Of a stretch of 64,000 nucleotides of DNA, positions 27,764 through 35,896 are shown one piece after another. How positions within the stretch are numbered: position 1 is the first letter of the stretch; the number at the start of each line of letters is the position of its first letter. Origin of the DNA: Burkholderiales bacterium 67-32 (GTDB lineage: Bacteria > Pseudomonadota > Gammaproteobacteria > Burkholderiales > Burkholderiaceae_B). The translations under genes were made by a program, and so were the position numbers. The stretch spans positions 124,001 to 188,000 of the forward strand of contig MKUP01000028.1 in NCBI GenBank assembly GCA_001898625.1, given 5' to 3'. The notes below the pieces were generated by a model, which was not told the DNA's origin, did no database searches, and saw only the letters and a list, made by a program, of their open reading frames with translations.

Positions 27764-29059
27764 ATGCGCACCTGGTTCTGGACCCTGTTGCTGCTGGTGG
27801 CCGCCGTCGGGCTGGCGGTCGGACTGCGTTATCACTCCGGCAACGTCGCGTTGCTGCTGCCGCCCTACCGGGTCGAGCTGTCCGCCAGCCTGGCCGCGCT
27901 GATCCTGGTCGCGCTGTTCGCGGTGCTGTACGCCGCGCTGCGCGCCATCTCCTGGACCCTGGACCTGCCCGTGCGGGTGCGCCGCTGGCGCGCGCGCCGC
28001 GCGCTGACGCAGCAGCAGGAACTGCTCGAGCGCGGCTGGATCAACCTCCTGGAAGGCCGCTATGCCAAGGCCGAGGCCGACATGAGCAATGTGGCCGGAC
28101 AGACCGACGTGCCGTCGCGCCGCGTCCTGGCCAACCTGTCGGCCGCCCGCGCGGCGCATGCCATGCAGGAATTCGCCCGCCGCGACCTGCTGCTGGCGCA
28201 GGCCCGCGAGGCTGCCGAAGCCGATGCCGGACTCAAGCCCGCCGTCGTCCTGGTCGAGGCCGACATGCTGCTCGACCAGCAGCGGCCGGAGGAAGCGCTG
28301 GCGCTGCTGTCGCAGCTGCACGAGGGCGGTCCCAAGCACATGCATTCGCTGCGGCTGACCCTGCGCGCCCATCGCGACCTGGGGCACTGGGCCGAGGTCC
28401 TGAAGCTGGCGCGCACGCTGTCCAAGCGCAATGCCCTGCATCCGGCCGCCGCCACGCGCATGATCGCCACCGCCGCGGCCGAACTGCTGCGGTCGGCCAG
28501 CGATGCCGCCACGCGGCGCGCAATCTGGAAAGACCTGAAGGACGACGAGCGTATCCTGCCCGAGGTGGCGCAGGCCGGCGCCGCGGTGTTCGAGGCCGAC
28601 GGCGACGAGGTGCGCACCCGCCGCATCCTCGAGACCGCGCTCGACGCCCAGCTCAGCCCGGTCCTGCTGCAGGCGTATGCCCGCTGCAGTCCCGAACACA
28701 TACCCCCGCGGCTGGAGAAGGCCGAAAGCTGGCTGCGCCAGCATCCCAATGATCCCGACCTGCTGCAGGCGCTGGGCACGCTGTGCCTGTGCGGCCGCCT
28801 GTGGGGCCCGGCGCAGCGCTATCTCGAACGCAGCCTGAGCGAGCGCGACGACCCGCGCACGCATGCGCTGCTGGCCAGCCTGTACGATCGCACCGACCGT
28901 GCGGTCGAAGCCGTACGGCACTGGCGCCTGGCTACCGAAGCGGTGATCGGCCTGCCGGTCCTGAAAGCCGACGAAGCCGTCCTGTTCGGCCCCGCCGCCG
29001 CGCGTCCCCAGTTCGAGAGCGAAGAGGACGTGGCGCCCGATCGCGCGGCCGGCCTCTAG
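27764..29059 (+). CDS. hemY: heme biosynthesis-associated TPR protein HemY
   Basis: A 431-residue membrane protein. Two N-terminal membrane helices (about residues 3-20 and 42-64) flank a short loop with YHSGNVALLLPPYRVE, the conserved HemY signature, and TPR-like helical repeats fill the rest. HemY of proteobacteria is tied to protoporphyrin handling and is unrelated to Bacillus HemY oxidase. It is last in the hem run, 3 bp after hemX. Confidence 0.92.
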   Translation: MRTWFWTLLLLVAAVGLAVGLRYHSGNVALLLPPYRVELSASLAALILVALFAVLYAALRAISWTLDLPVRVRRWRARRALTQQQELLERGWINLLEGRYAKAEADMSNVAGQTDVPSRRVLANLSAARAAHAMQEFARRDLLLAQAREAAEADAGLKPAVVLVEADMLLDQQRPEEALALLSQLHEGGPKHMHSLRLTLRAHRDLGHWAEVLKLARTLSKRNALHPAAATRMIATAAAELLRSASDAATRRAIWKDLKDDERILPEVAQAGAAVFEADGDEVRTRRILETALDAQLSPVLLQAYARCSPEHIPPRLEKAESWLRQHPNDPDLLQALGTLCLCGRLWGPAQRYLERSLSERDDPRTHALLASLYDRTDRAVEAVRHWRLATEAVIGLPVLKADEAVLFGPAAARPQFESEEDVAPDRAAGL

Positions 29060-29084
29060 CGGCGGTCTTTTTTTCGATGTCGTG

Positions 29085-29099
29085 CCGGCCCCGGGCCGG
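29085..29099 (+). terminator. possible weak terminator after hemY
   Basis: CCGGCC-CCG-GGCCGG forms a 6-bp GC stem in the 72 bp between hemY and ppa, followed by TCCACCTGTTTTT with the U run displaced by about eight bases. It may attenuate read-through into ppa. Confidence 0.35.
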
Positions 29100-29131
29100 T
29101 CCACCTGTTTTTACCAACCTTCCAGGCAGTT

Positions 29132-29668
29132 ATGAATCTCGATCGAGTCGGTCCCGGCAAAAAGGCGCCGGAAGAATTCAACGTCATCATTGAGATCCCG
29201 ATGAACGCGGATCCGATCAAGTACGAAGTCGACAAGGAAACCGGAGCCCTGTTCGTCGATCGCTTCATGATGACCGCCATGCACTACCCGTGCAATTACG
29301 GCTACGTGCCGCAGACCCTGTCCGACGACGGCGACCCCGTCGACGTGCTGGTCATCACTCCCCATCCGGTCACCGTCGGCGCCGTCGTGCGCTGCCGCCC
29401 CATCGGCATCCTGAACATGGACGACGAAGCGGGTGGCGACGCCAAGCTGCTGGCCGTGCCCGTGGACAAGGTCCTGCCCATCTACCGCCACTGGCAGAAG
29501 CCGGAAGACCTGCAGCCCGAGTACCTGCTGCGCATCCAGCATTTCTTCGAGCACTACAAGGATCTGGAAAAGGGCAAGTGGGTCAAGATCAAGGGCTGGG
29601 ACGGCCCCGAGGCCGCCCGCCAGGAGATCGTCGGCAGCATCGAGCGCTACCAGCAGGCCGGCAAGTAA
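29132..29668 (+). CDS. ppa: inorganic pyrophosphatase (family I)
   Basis: A 178-residue soluble pyrophosphatase that hydrolyses PPi to phosphate. The signature DGDPVDV lies at residues 66-72, with the upstream [13 protein letters not shown] and the later Lys/Asp-rich catalytic stretch [10 protein letters not shown]. Length is right for a bacterial hexameric enzyme (about 175). A classic terminator follows at 29690-29717. Confidence 0.97.
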   Translation: MNLDRVGPGKKAPEEFNVIIEIPMNADPIKYEVDKETGALFVDRFMMTAMHYPCNYGYVPQTLSDDGDPVDVLVITPHPVTVGAVVRCRPIGILNMDDEAGGDAKLLAVPVDKVLPIYRHWQKPEDLQPEYLLRIQHFFEHYKDLEKGKWVKIKGWDGPEAARQEIVGSIERYQQAGK

Positions 29669-29689
29669 GACGACGCTTGCGTCCAAGCG

Positions 29690-29717
29690 AAAAGACCTCC
29701 CCGCGGGAGGTCTTTTT
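29690..29717 (+). terminator. intrinsic terminator of ppa
   Basis: GACCTCCC and GGGAGGTC form a perfect stem with a CGC loop, flanked by A and T tracts that extend it, and followed by TTTTT. It lies 21 bp after the ppa stop; the flanking A run could also serve the converging kinase gene. Confidence 0.92.
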
Positions 29718-29721
29718 CGTT

Positions 29722-31071
29722 TCACCGTTCGGTCATGGCAACAGGCACGATGACTTCCACGTGCAATCCGGATTGTCCTGAGACGTCGGCGTACCCAAGT
29801 CGAATTTCCGCGCCGATGCGGTCGGCGATCGCCCGGACGATTGCCAGGCCCAGGCCCGAGCCGATCTGCTCGTTGCCCAGCATGCGGTAGAACGGATCGA
29901 ACACGCGTGTCCGTTCGTCTGGCGGAATGCCGGGTCCGGTGTCCCGGATGCGCAGCACGATATGTGCTTGCGCCAGGCATACGGAAAGATCGACCCGGCC
30001 GCCGGCGGGTGTGTAGCGGATGGCGTTGTCGACCAGGTTCTTGACCAGGGCCACCAGATCCCGTTCATTCATCCATAGCTGGGCGTCCTGTCGGCCCTCG
30101 ACCCCGATGTCGATGCGTTTGGCTTGCGCCAGGGGTATCAGGTCTTCCAGGACATGGCGGTAGACGGCCTGGATGGATACCGGCGCCGTTGGCCGTTCGG
30201 CGGACGACTGCGTCCTGGCCAGGCCCAGCAGTTGATCAAGCAGCTTTCTGCCGCGCTCGATGCCTTGGCGCAGCACGGCCAGCCGCTCGTGTGCCGCGGC
30301 GGACATCTCCGTCTCCGACAGCCGCTCCGCCTGGAGCGACAGCGCGGTCAGCGGCGAACGCAGTTCGTGGGCCGCATCCGCGACGAAGCGGCGTTGAGCG
30401 TCCATGGACTGGGCCACACGGCCAAGAAGGCGGTTGATGGCAACGACGAACGGGCGTATTTCGGCGGGAACGCCGCGATCGTCGATGGCGTGCAGCGCTT
30501 GTTCGGAGCGTTGGTCGATATCCCGGGACAGGGCGGCGATGGGACGGAACATCTTGCGTATCAGGTCGGCCACGATCAGCAGCAGTACCGGGATCAGAAT
30601 GAGCAGCGGCATCACGGTGCGCCAGGCGCTGTCGCGGGCGATCTCGTTGCGGAACCCGGCCTCCTGGGCGACCGCGATCCGCTCGCCGCCGGACGTGGTC
30701 TTGACCAGGACGCGGAATGTCTCGCCACCGATCTTCAGCATTTGCAGGCCGTCCGGCAGTGTGGCGGGCAGGGAAAGGAAGGTGCCCGCGGCCGTGTCGA
30801 CGGACGACGCGGGCGATTCGGCCAGGCGCTGGACGAATACCTGCGATTCTTCGTCGCCGCCTCCGGGGCGCAAGGTCGGAGGCAGGTGCCGCGAATCGGT
30901 GAGCTGGGCCACCTGGCGCAGTACGTCGTCCTGTAGTTCATGAGCCTCTGCGAAAGCGGAGACGAACGAGAAGATGCCCGCCACGGCGGCCGCCGCGAGA
31001 ATCGCCAGCGACAACGTGAACGACAGTTTGCGCTGGACCGATGCGTTCAGGCGTTTTTGGAAACCATCCAT
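29722..31071 (-). CDS. sensor histidine kinase, QseC/PmrB-like
   Basis: A 449-residue two-component kinase. Two membrane helices (about residues 17-40 and 154-172) bracket a periplasmic sensor of about 110 residues; a HAMP-like linker follows, then the phosphoacceptor His235 in ADAAHELRSPLTAL and the ATPase boxes NLVDNAIRYTP, DTGPGIP and GSGLGLAI. It overlaps the response regulator gene by 25 bp, so the two are coupled. The sensor has an acidic patch (PGGGDEES) and no known ligand motif. Metal or cationic-peptide sensing is possible by analogy with PmrB/QseC. Confidence 0.93.
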   Translation of the reverse strand: MDGFQKRLNASVQRKLSFTLSLAILAAAAVAGIFSFVSAFAEAHELQDDVLRQVAQLTDSRHLPPTLRPGGGDEESQVFVQRLAESPASSVDTAAGTFLSLPATLPDGLQMLKIGGETFRVLVKTTSGGERIAVAQEAGFRNEIARDSAWRTVMPLLILIPVLLLIVADLIRKMFRPIAALSRDIDQRSEQALHAIDDRGVPAEIRPFVVAINRLLGRVAQSMDAQRRFVADAAHELRSPLTALSLQAERLSETEMSAAAHERLAVLRQGIERGRKLLDQLLGLARTQSSAERPTAPVSIQAVYRHVLEDLIPLAQAKRIDIGVEGRQDAQLWMNERDLVALVKNLVDNAIRYTPAGGRVDLSVCLAQAHIVLRIRDTGPGIPPDERTRVFDPFYRMLGNEQIGSGLGLAIVRAIADRIGAEIRLGYADVSGQSGLHVEVIVPVAMTER

Positions 31072-31712
31072 CCCACACCTCGGACGTTCTTGATAACCTC
31101 GTTGCCCAGTTTGCGCCGCAGCGCGTGGATCAGGTACTCGACGGCATTGCTTTCGACTTCTTCGCCCCAGCCGTAGATGCGGTCCTCCAGCTCGGTGCGC
31201 GACAGGATGGCGCCGGGCCGTTGCAGGAGGGCCTGGAGCAGCGAGAACTCGCGGTTGGACAGGCGGGCCGGCGGACCCCCGTGGACGCTGGCTTCCTTCG
31301 TCGCAGGATCGAGCACCACCTCGCCATTGCCGAGCACCGGCGCGGCGCTGCCGCTCTTGCGGCGCAGCACGGCCCGCATGCGGGCCAGCAGCTCCGCCAT
31401 CTCGAAGGGTTTGAGCACATAGTCGTCGGCGCCGCCGTCCAGGCCGCGCAATCGATCATCGAGCCCGTCGCGCGCGGTAATGACGAGCAAGGGAACCGGG
31501 TTGCCCCGGGAGCGTATGCTGGCCAGCACTTCCTGCCCGTCCCGGCCGGGCAGGCCCAGATCGAGGAGGACCAGATCGTAGTGTTGGCTGCCCAGCGCCA
31601 CGAGAGCGGCTTGTCCGTCTTTCACCCAGTCCGCGGCATGGGATGCATCCCTCAATGCGTCCTGGATCGCTGCTCCGATCATTGGATCATCTTCGGCAAG
31701 CAATATCCGCAT
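31047..31712 (-). CDS. response regulator, OmpR family (QseB/PmrA-like)
   Basis: A 221-residue regulator. The receiver has Asp8/Asp9, phosphorylation site Asp51 (LLDLGLPGRDG) and Lys101 (VLKPFE); the C-terminal winged helix (about residues 130-220) has EVESNAVEYLIHALRRKLG, typical of OmpR/PhoB DNA-binding domains of the QseB/PmrA branch. GGAGAG sits before the ATG. It follows the two COG4705 genes after 84 bp and precedes its kinase. An 11-bp-period direct repeat upstream of the COG4705 pair fits the binding style of this family. Confidence 0.94.
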   Translation of the reverse strand: MRILLAEDDPMIGAAIQDALRDASHAADWVKDGQAALVALGSQHYDLVLLDLGLPGRDGQEVLASIRSRGNPVPLLVITARDGLDDRLRGLDGGADDYVLKPFEMAELLARMRAVLRRKSGSAAPVLGNGEVVLDPATKEASVHGGPPARLSNREFSLLQALLQRPGAILSRTELEDRIYGWGEEVESNAVEYLIHALRRKLGNEVIKNVRGVGWMVSKNA

Positions 31713-31796
31713 CGTTTCTCTCCAACCCGTGTCTATTCGTCCCGGGCCGCCGTGGACCGTCGCATGAAGGCGTCTTCCGCCAATTTACGCCAGTTG

Positions 31797-32579
31797 TCAG
31801 TGGGCCATCCTGGCCGCCCGCTGTTTGAACAGCACGATGGCGACCAGCATGAAGGCCATCAGCGCGGCCGACGCGGAATACCGGCTCAGGGCCAGGCCTC
31901 CCGCATTCAGCGGTTTGTCCAGGAAGTCCCCCACCACGGCGCCCAGCGGGCGGGTCAGGATGAAGGCGGCCCAGAACAGCGCCGTGCGCGAGATGCGGGT
32001 CCATTGGCAGGCGGCCACCACCAAGGCCAGCAGCCCGCCGAACAACAGGGCCGCGCCGGTGTAGCCCAAGCCTGCCGTGTCGGCGGTCCAGTCGCCCAGT
32101 GCCGTGCCCAGGGTCTGGGAGAACATGATGGTCACCCAGTAGAAGGCCTCGGCCCGGGGCGAACTGACGGTGTCCACTGATACCGAACCCAGGGTACGGT
32201 GCCAGATCCAGAGGGAGCCCAGCAGCAGGGCCAGAAGCAGGCTGGAGCCGCCGGCGTAGCCGATGCCGAGCGAGCGGTCGGTGAAGTCGGCCAGCGTCGT
32301 GCCGACCGTGGTGGTGGCGATGATGGTGGTCCAGTACAGGAAGGGGTGAAACGCCCTGGCCCTGATCTGTGCGGCAACGGCGGCCAGGAAGACGGCCGCG
32401 AATATGGCCGTGCCGGCCAGGTAGCCCAGGTTCATGGACATGGAAACGGCGTCGCCGCCGGTCTCTCCCAGCGTGGTGGCCGCGATCTTGATGAGCCAGA
32501 AGCCCAGGGTGACTTCGGGGACCTTGGCCAGTGTTCGTTCTGCGGAGTGTGTCATCGAGGATCGATCCGACTGAGTCAT
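31797..32579 (-). CDS. COG4705-type integral membrane protein (second of tandem pair)
   Basis: A 260-residue multi-span membrane protein, paralogous to the gene just upstream. The pattern [FY]-W-x9-G-x4-D occurs four times, at FW27-28/G38/D43, YW82-83/G93/D98, YW147-148/G158/D163 and FW202-203/G213/D218, showing a fourfold internal repeat. Around eight hydrophobic spans are visible. Its ATG overlaps the upstream stop by 4 bp (ATGA), and the response regulator follows. The family's function is unknown to me; the repeated membrane Gly/Asp positions suggest an ion- or metal-binding channel or carrier, which is inference. Confidence 0.85.
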   Translation of the reverse strand: MTQSDRSSMTHSAERTLAKVPEVTLGFWLIKIAATTLGETGGDAVSMSMNLGYLAGTAIFAAVFLAAVAAQIRARAFHPFLYWTTIIATTTVGTTLADFTDRSLGIGYAGGSSLLLALLLGSLWIWHRTLGSVSVDTVSSPRAEAFYWVTIMFSQTLGTALGDWTADTAGLGYTGAALLFGGLLALVVAACQWTRISRTALFWAAFILTRPLGAVVGDFLDKPLNAGGLALSRYSASAALMAFMLVAIVLFKQRAARMAH

Positions 32580-33358
32580 TCAAGGGGTTGAGCGCGACGG
32601 CTGGCGTTCATGCCGATCTGTGCCGTGGCCACCAGCAGCACGATCACTGAAAGAAACAGCGAGCTCGTCCACAGGGTTCCCAGGCCCAGGCCGCCATCGG
32701 CGCGGGTCTGCGTAAGCAGGTCGCCAAGGGAGGCGCCGAAGGGGCGTGTCAGGATGTAGCCGATCCAAAAGGTCGATACCGCGCTGCCGCCCAGCCGCCA
32801 GACGCCGTAGGTCAGGGCAATCAGCGCGCCGAATACCGCGGCGCCCCCGGCGAAACCAAGACCCAGCGCTTCGGCCGCCAGGTCGCCGGCAGCCGTCCCC
32901 AGGGCGAAGGTGCACAGGATCGCGGCCCAATAGAACGACTCGCGGCGCCGCGTCGCGATGTCATGGATGGACAAGGTGTGCTCGGTCCGATGCCAAGCCT
33001 GGAAAATCGCCGCGAGCATGACCGCGAACACCGAGGTGCTGAGATACAGGCTGACACCCAGGCCATCGGTCAGCAGGTCGGTGATCTGGGTACCGACCAC
33101 ACTGACCAACACCACGCTCAGCCAGTAGATCCACGGGGTGTAGCGGCGGGTGCGCAACTGCAGGAACAAGGCAATGGCGAGCAGTATCACCGTGAACACG
33201 GTGGTCGCGCCCAGGCCCCAACCCGCGTCGAATGCCAGGAAGTCCGCGCCGGTTTCGCCCACCGTGGTGGACATGATCTTGATGATCCAGAAGGTCAGGG
33301 TAACTGCCGGGACCTTGTTGAGCCAGCCGGTGTCCTGGGTCGTGGGCAATGTGCGCAT
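32576..33358 (-). CDS. COG4705-type integral membrane protein (first of tandem pair)
   Basis: A 260-residue membrane protein with the same fourfold motif as its neighbour: FW23-24/G34/D39, YW78-79/G89/D94, YW143-144/G154/D159 and FW197-198/G208/D213, each [FY]-W-x9-G-x4-D. Spacing between units is about 55, 65 and 54 residues, like the paralogue's 55, 65 and 55, so the two proteins are full-length duplicates of a four-unit ancestor. GGAGAG lies four bases before the ATG but is part of a 10-bp inverted repeat. First gene of the unit that continues into the two-component system. Function unknown. Confidence 0.85.
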   Translation of the reverse strand: MRTLPTTQDTGWLNKVPAVTLTFWIIKIMSTTVGETGADFLAFDAGWGLGATTVFTVILLAIALFLQLRTRRYTPWIYWLSVVLVSVVGTQITDLLTDGLGVSLYLSTSVFAVMLAAIFQAWHRTEHTLSIHDIATRRRESFYWAAILCTFALGTAAGDLAAEALGLGFAGGAAVFGALIALTYGVWRLGGSAVSTFWIGYILTRPFGASLGDLLTQTRADGGLGLGTLWTSSLFLSVIVLLVATAQIGMNASRRAQPLE

Positions 33359-33362
33359 GCGG

Positions 33363-33408
33363 CTCTCCAGCCGAGTTCAGAGGGGGTGCGTGAAGTCTGG
33401 CTGGAGAG
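33363..33408 (-). promoter_or_regulatory. inverted repeat covering the Shine-Dalgarno of the COG4705 pair
   Basis: CTCTCCAGCC and GGCTGGAGAG are perfect 10-bp complements separated by 26 nt. On the minus strand the second arm contains GGAGAG, the ribosome site, four bases from the ATG at 33358. If transcribed, the arms would pair and hide the ribosome site, so translation could depend on a signal that opens the hairpin. Confidence 0.5.
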
Positions 33409-33409
33409 A

Positions 33410-33425
33410 CTTAGCCCAGGCTTAG
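33410..33425. promoter_or_regulatory. direct repeat resembling a PmrA/QseB-type box
   Basis: CTTAG-N6-CTTAG, two direct copies with an 11-bp period, lies 52-67 bp upstream of the first COG4705 gene. OmpR-family regulators of the PmrA/QseB type bind such repeats (PmrA: CTTAA(G/T)-N5-CTTAA(G/T)). The adjacent response regulator is the obvious candidate, giving an autoregulated four-gene operon. Confidence 0.5.
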
Positions 33426-33437
33426 GGCTTGCTGTGT

Positions 33438-34694
33438 TCAGCGGGCGCGACGCACGATCCCTTGTGCCGCCAGTTCCTCGATGCGCTGGGGCGACAGCCC
33501 GGCCAGCGTTTCCAGGATTTCCTGCGTGTGGGCGCCGGGGAGCGGCGCCGGCGTGTCGTAGCCGGCCTGGCCGGCGCTGAACTTGATGGGGAAGCCGGGC
33601 GCGCTGGCGGCCATGTCGGTACCGGTCATGGGGTTGTGCACCGGGACCACCATGCCGCGCTCGCGCAGTTGCCGCCATTGCATGACCTCGTCGATGCTGC
33701 GGACCGGGCTGCACGGCACCTTGGCCATGTGCAGGGTCTGGACGATGTCCTGGGTGGCGCGCGCCTCGGTCCAGGCGGACACGATGGCGTCGACCTGCGC
33801 GTTGTGGGCGATGCGCCAGCCCAGGTCGTTCATCCGCGCATCGCCCGTCAGGTCGTGCCGGTCCATCGCGCCCAGCAGGGCGGTCCAGTCGGTGGCGGTG
33901 GCCGCGCCCAGCACCACCCAGCCATCGCGCGAGCGGTAGACGTTGAAGGGCGAGAACCGCATGATGCGGCTGCCCTGGCGGTGGGGCAGGCCCAGCCGCT
34001 CGTAGCAGTCGAAGGGTTCGTCGAACATCAGCGAGAACAGGCAGTCGGCCATCGAGACGTCCACCGCCTGGCCGCGTCCCGTGCGCTGGCGGTGCAGCAG
34101 GGCGGCCAGGATGCCGGACGCGGCGAACACGCCGGCGATGGCGTCGGACAGCGGCGAGCCGGTCTTGACCGGGGGGCCGCCGGCTTCGCCGGTCACGCTC
34201 ATCAGACCCACCGCCGCCTGCACCATCAGGTCGTAGGCCTTGAGATGGCGGTCGGAACCGGTCGAGCCATATCCCGTCAGGGAGCAATAGACGATGCCGG
34301 GATTGACCGCCGCCAGCGCGTCATAGCCCACCCCCAGCCGGTCCGCCACGCCCGCGCTGAAGTTGTCGATCACGACGTCGGCGCCGGCCACCAGGCGTAG
34401 GAACACTTCGCGGCCCGCTTCCGACTTCAGGTCCAGCATGACCGATTGCTTGCCGCGCGCGCGTTTCAGGTAGGCCAGGCCCATGTCGGCGTCCGATGTC
34501 CGCTGGAAGGACACGCCGCCGGGGCCGGCGTAGGGGGGAGAAAACGCGGTGGGGTCGCCCGTGGCGGGATCGTCGATCTTCACGACCTGCGCGCCCATGC
34601 CCGCGAGGAACAGGGTGGCCTGCGGACCCGAGAAAAAGCGGGTCAGGTCCAATACGAGGGTCCCGGACAATATCTTCTGCATGGTCTGGTTCAT
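33438..34694 (-). CDS. CaiB/BaiF-family (class III) CoA transferase
   Basis: A 418-residue family III CoA transferase, which moves CoA between carboxylic acids through aspartyl-CoA intermediates. The opening VLDLTRFFSGPQATLFLAGM, VVKIDDPATGD, SVMLDLKS and DVVIDNFSAG are family blocks; the catalytic Asp is probably Asp155 in KAYDLMVQA. It is transcribed alone on the minus strand toward the COG4705 operon, with the next LysR gene (same strand) 80 bp upstream, so it may be co-transcribed with that regulator. Substrate unknown. Confidence 0.9.
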   Translation of the reverse strand: MNQTMQKILSGTLVLDLTRFFSGPQATLFLAGMGAQVVKIDDPATGDPTAFSPPYAGPGGVSFQRTSDADMGLAYLKRARGKQSVMLDLKSEAGREVFLRLVAGADVVIDNFSAGVADRLGVGYDALAAVNPGIVYCSLTGYGSTGSDRHLKAYDLMVQAAVGLMSVTGEAGGPPVKTGSPLSDAIAGVFAASGILAALLHRQRTGRGQAVDVSMADCLFSLMFDEPFDCYERLGLPHRQGSRIMRFSPFNVYRSRDGWVVLGAATATDWTALLGAMDRHDLTGDARMNDLGWRIAHNAQVDAIVSAWTEARATQDIVQTLHMAKVPCSPVRSIDEVMQWRQLRERGMVVPVHNPMTGTDMAASAPGFPIKFSAGQAGYDTPAPLPGAHTQEILETLAGLSPQRIEELAAQGIVRRAR

Positions 34695-34774
34695 TCCGTG
34701 GCTTGGCGGGCAAGTCTAAGCAGAACCGGCGACGCGGGCGTCATAGGACTTTGCGCGGGGGACATATCCCGCCG

Positions 34775-35752
34775 CTATGGGACCTCCGTGGCCGCCAGCA
34801 TCGTCGCGCCGGGCCAGCCGCCCGCCGCGACGATGTCCCGCACCAGCTCGGGGATCAGCGCGGCCACGCTTTCCGCGGCGGAGCCCATGGCGACGATGTC
34901 CGGGCTGCACAGCGAGAGCCGCCGCAGGATGGGCGGGGCGCCCACCGACAGCGCCGACAGCCGGTCGCGCGCGCCTGCGCCGACCAGCGAGGACAGCGAC
35001 AGGATGGTGGCGGCCTGGCCGCGTTCGACGATGGCCTGGATGGTGGACAGCGAATCGAGTTCGGCCATGACCTGGGTGGCCAGCCCGCGCGCGGCGAACA
35101 CCTGGTCGATCAACTGGCGGGTGATGTTGGCGCGGCCGGGCAGCACCAGCCGCATCGCCGCTGCATCCTCCAGGCTGACGCGGCCGCCGCGGGCGCCGGG
35201 CGCGGGCGTGGCCGACAGCAGGAACAGTTCTTCCTCGACCAGCGGGACCCGGTGGATGTGGGGAAGGTCGCCGCCCTCGCGCGCGGCCGCGCCTGGCGGC
35301 GGAGCCGGTTCGAACAGCAGCGACATCTCCAGGCGGCCGTTGCCCACCAGTTCGCGCAGGTGGCCGCTCAGGCTCTCGACCAGGCTGAGCTGGATGTCGG
35401 GATAGCGCTGCTGCACGGCGGCGATGAGCGGGCCGGCCAGCACGTTGGCGGCGCTGGTGGGCATGCCCACCGACACCGGGCCGCCCGGCAGGGCGCCGGC
35501 ATGGGCGACGTCGCGGCGCAGGCGATCGACCTGCCGCAGCACCGCCTGGGCATGCAGGTACAGCGTCTGGCCGCCGGCGGTGGGTGTGACGCCGCGCACG
35601 CTGCGCGCCAGCAGCCGCACGCCCAGCTCGGATTCCAGGTTCGCCAGTTGCGCGCTCAGGGCCGGCTGCGCGATGTGCAGATCCTTGGCCGCGCGGGACA
35701 CGCTGCCCAGTTCGACGATGCGGACGAAGTACCGTAACTGCCTCAGCTCCAT
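34775..35752 (-). CDS. LysR-family transcriptional regulator (NAC/Cbl-like branch)
   Basis: A 325-residue LysR regulator starting MELRQLRYFVRIVELGSVSR, with a normal helix-turn-helix (AAKDLHIAQPALSAQLANLE). The ATG at 35752 is preceded by AGAAGAA; the frame runs further to 35791 without a ribosome site. It is divergent from the GST/CaiB/Bug/isomerase cluster, with a 7-bp-arm inverted repeat in the shared promoter, and probably controls that cluster and perhaps the CaiB gene on its own strand. Confidence 0.9.
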   Translation of the reverse strand: MELRQLRYFVRIVELGSVSRAAKDLHIAQPALSAQLANLESELGVRLLARSVRGVTPTAGGQTLYLHAQAVLRQVDRLRRDVAHAGALPGGPVSVGMPTSAANVLAGPLIAAVQQRYPDIQLSLVESLSGHLRELVGNGRLEMSLLFEPAPPPGAAAREGGDLPHIHRVPLVEEELFLLSATPAPGARGGRVSLEDAAAMRLVLPGRANITRQLIDQVFAARGLATQVMAELDSLSTIQAIVERGQAATILSLSSLVGAGARDRLSALSVGAPPILRRLSLCSPDIVAMGSAAESVAALIPELVRDIVAAGGWPGATMLAATEVP

Positions 35753-35772
35753 GTTCTTCTCTCGTGCTCGCG

Positions 35773-35800
35773 GCGGAACACTGTAGACCATAGGTTCCGC
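35773..35800. promoter_or_regulatory. inverted repeat in LysR/GST divergent promoter
   Basis: GCGGAAC-N14-GTTCCGC has perfect 7-bp arms. It starts 21 bp upstream of the LysR gene and ends 97 bp before the GST gene. The location suits the autoregulatory site of a LysR regulator, though the arm spacing is wider than the T-N11-A rule. Confidence 0.45.
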
Positions 35801-35896
35801 GTATACCGGGATCGCAATGTCCTATTATTCCCGACGCATCGATGTCCCTACCATGGCTTCCCATTCCCGGCGAAGCCGCGCAAGGGCACGGACATC

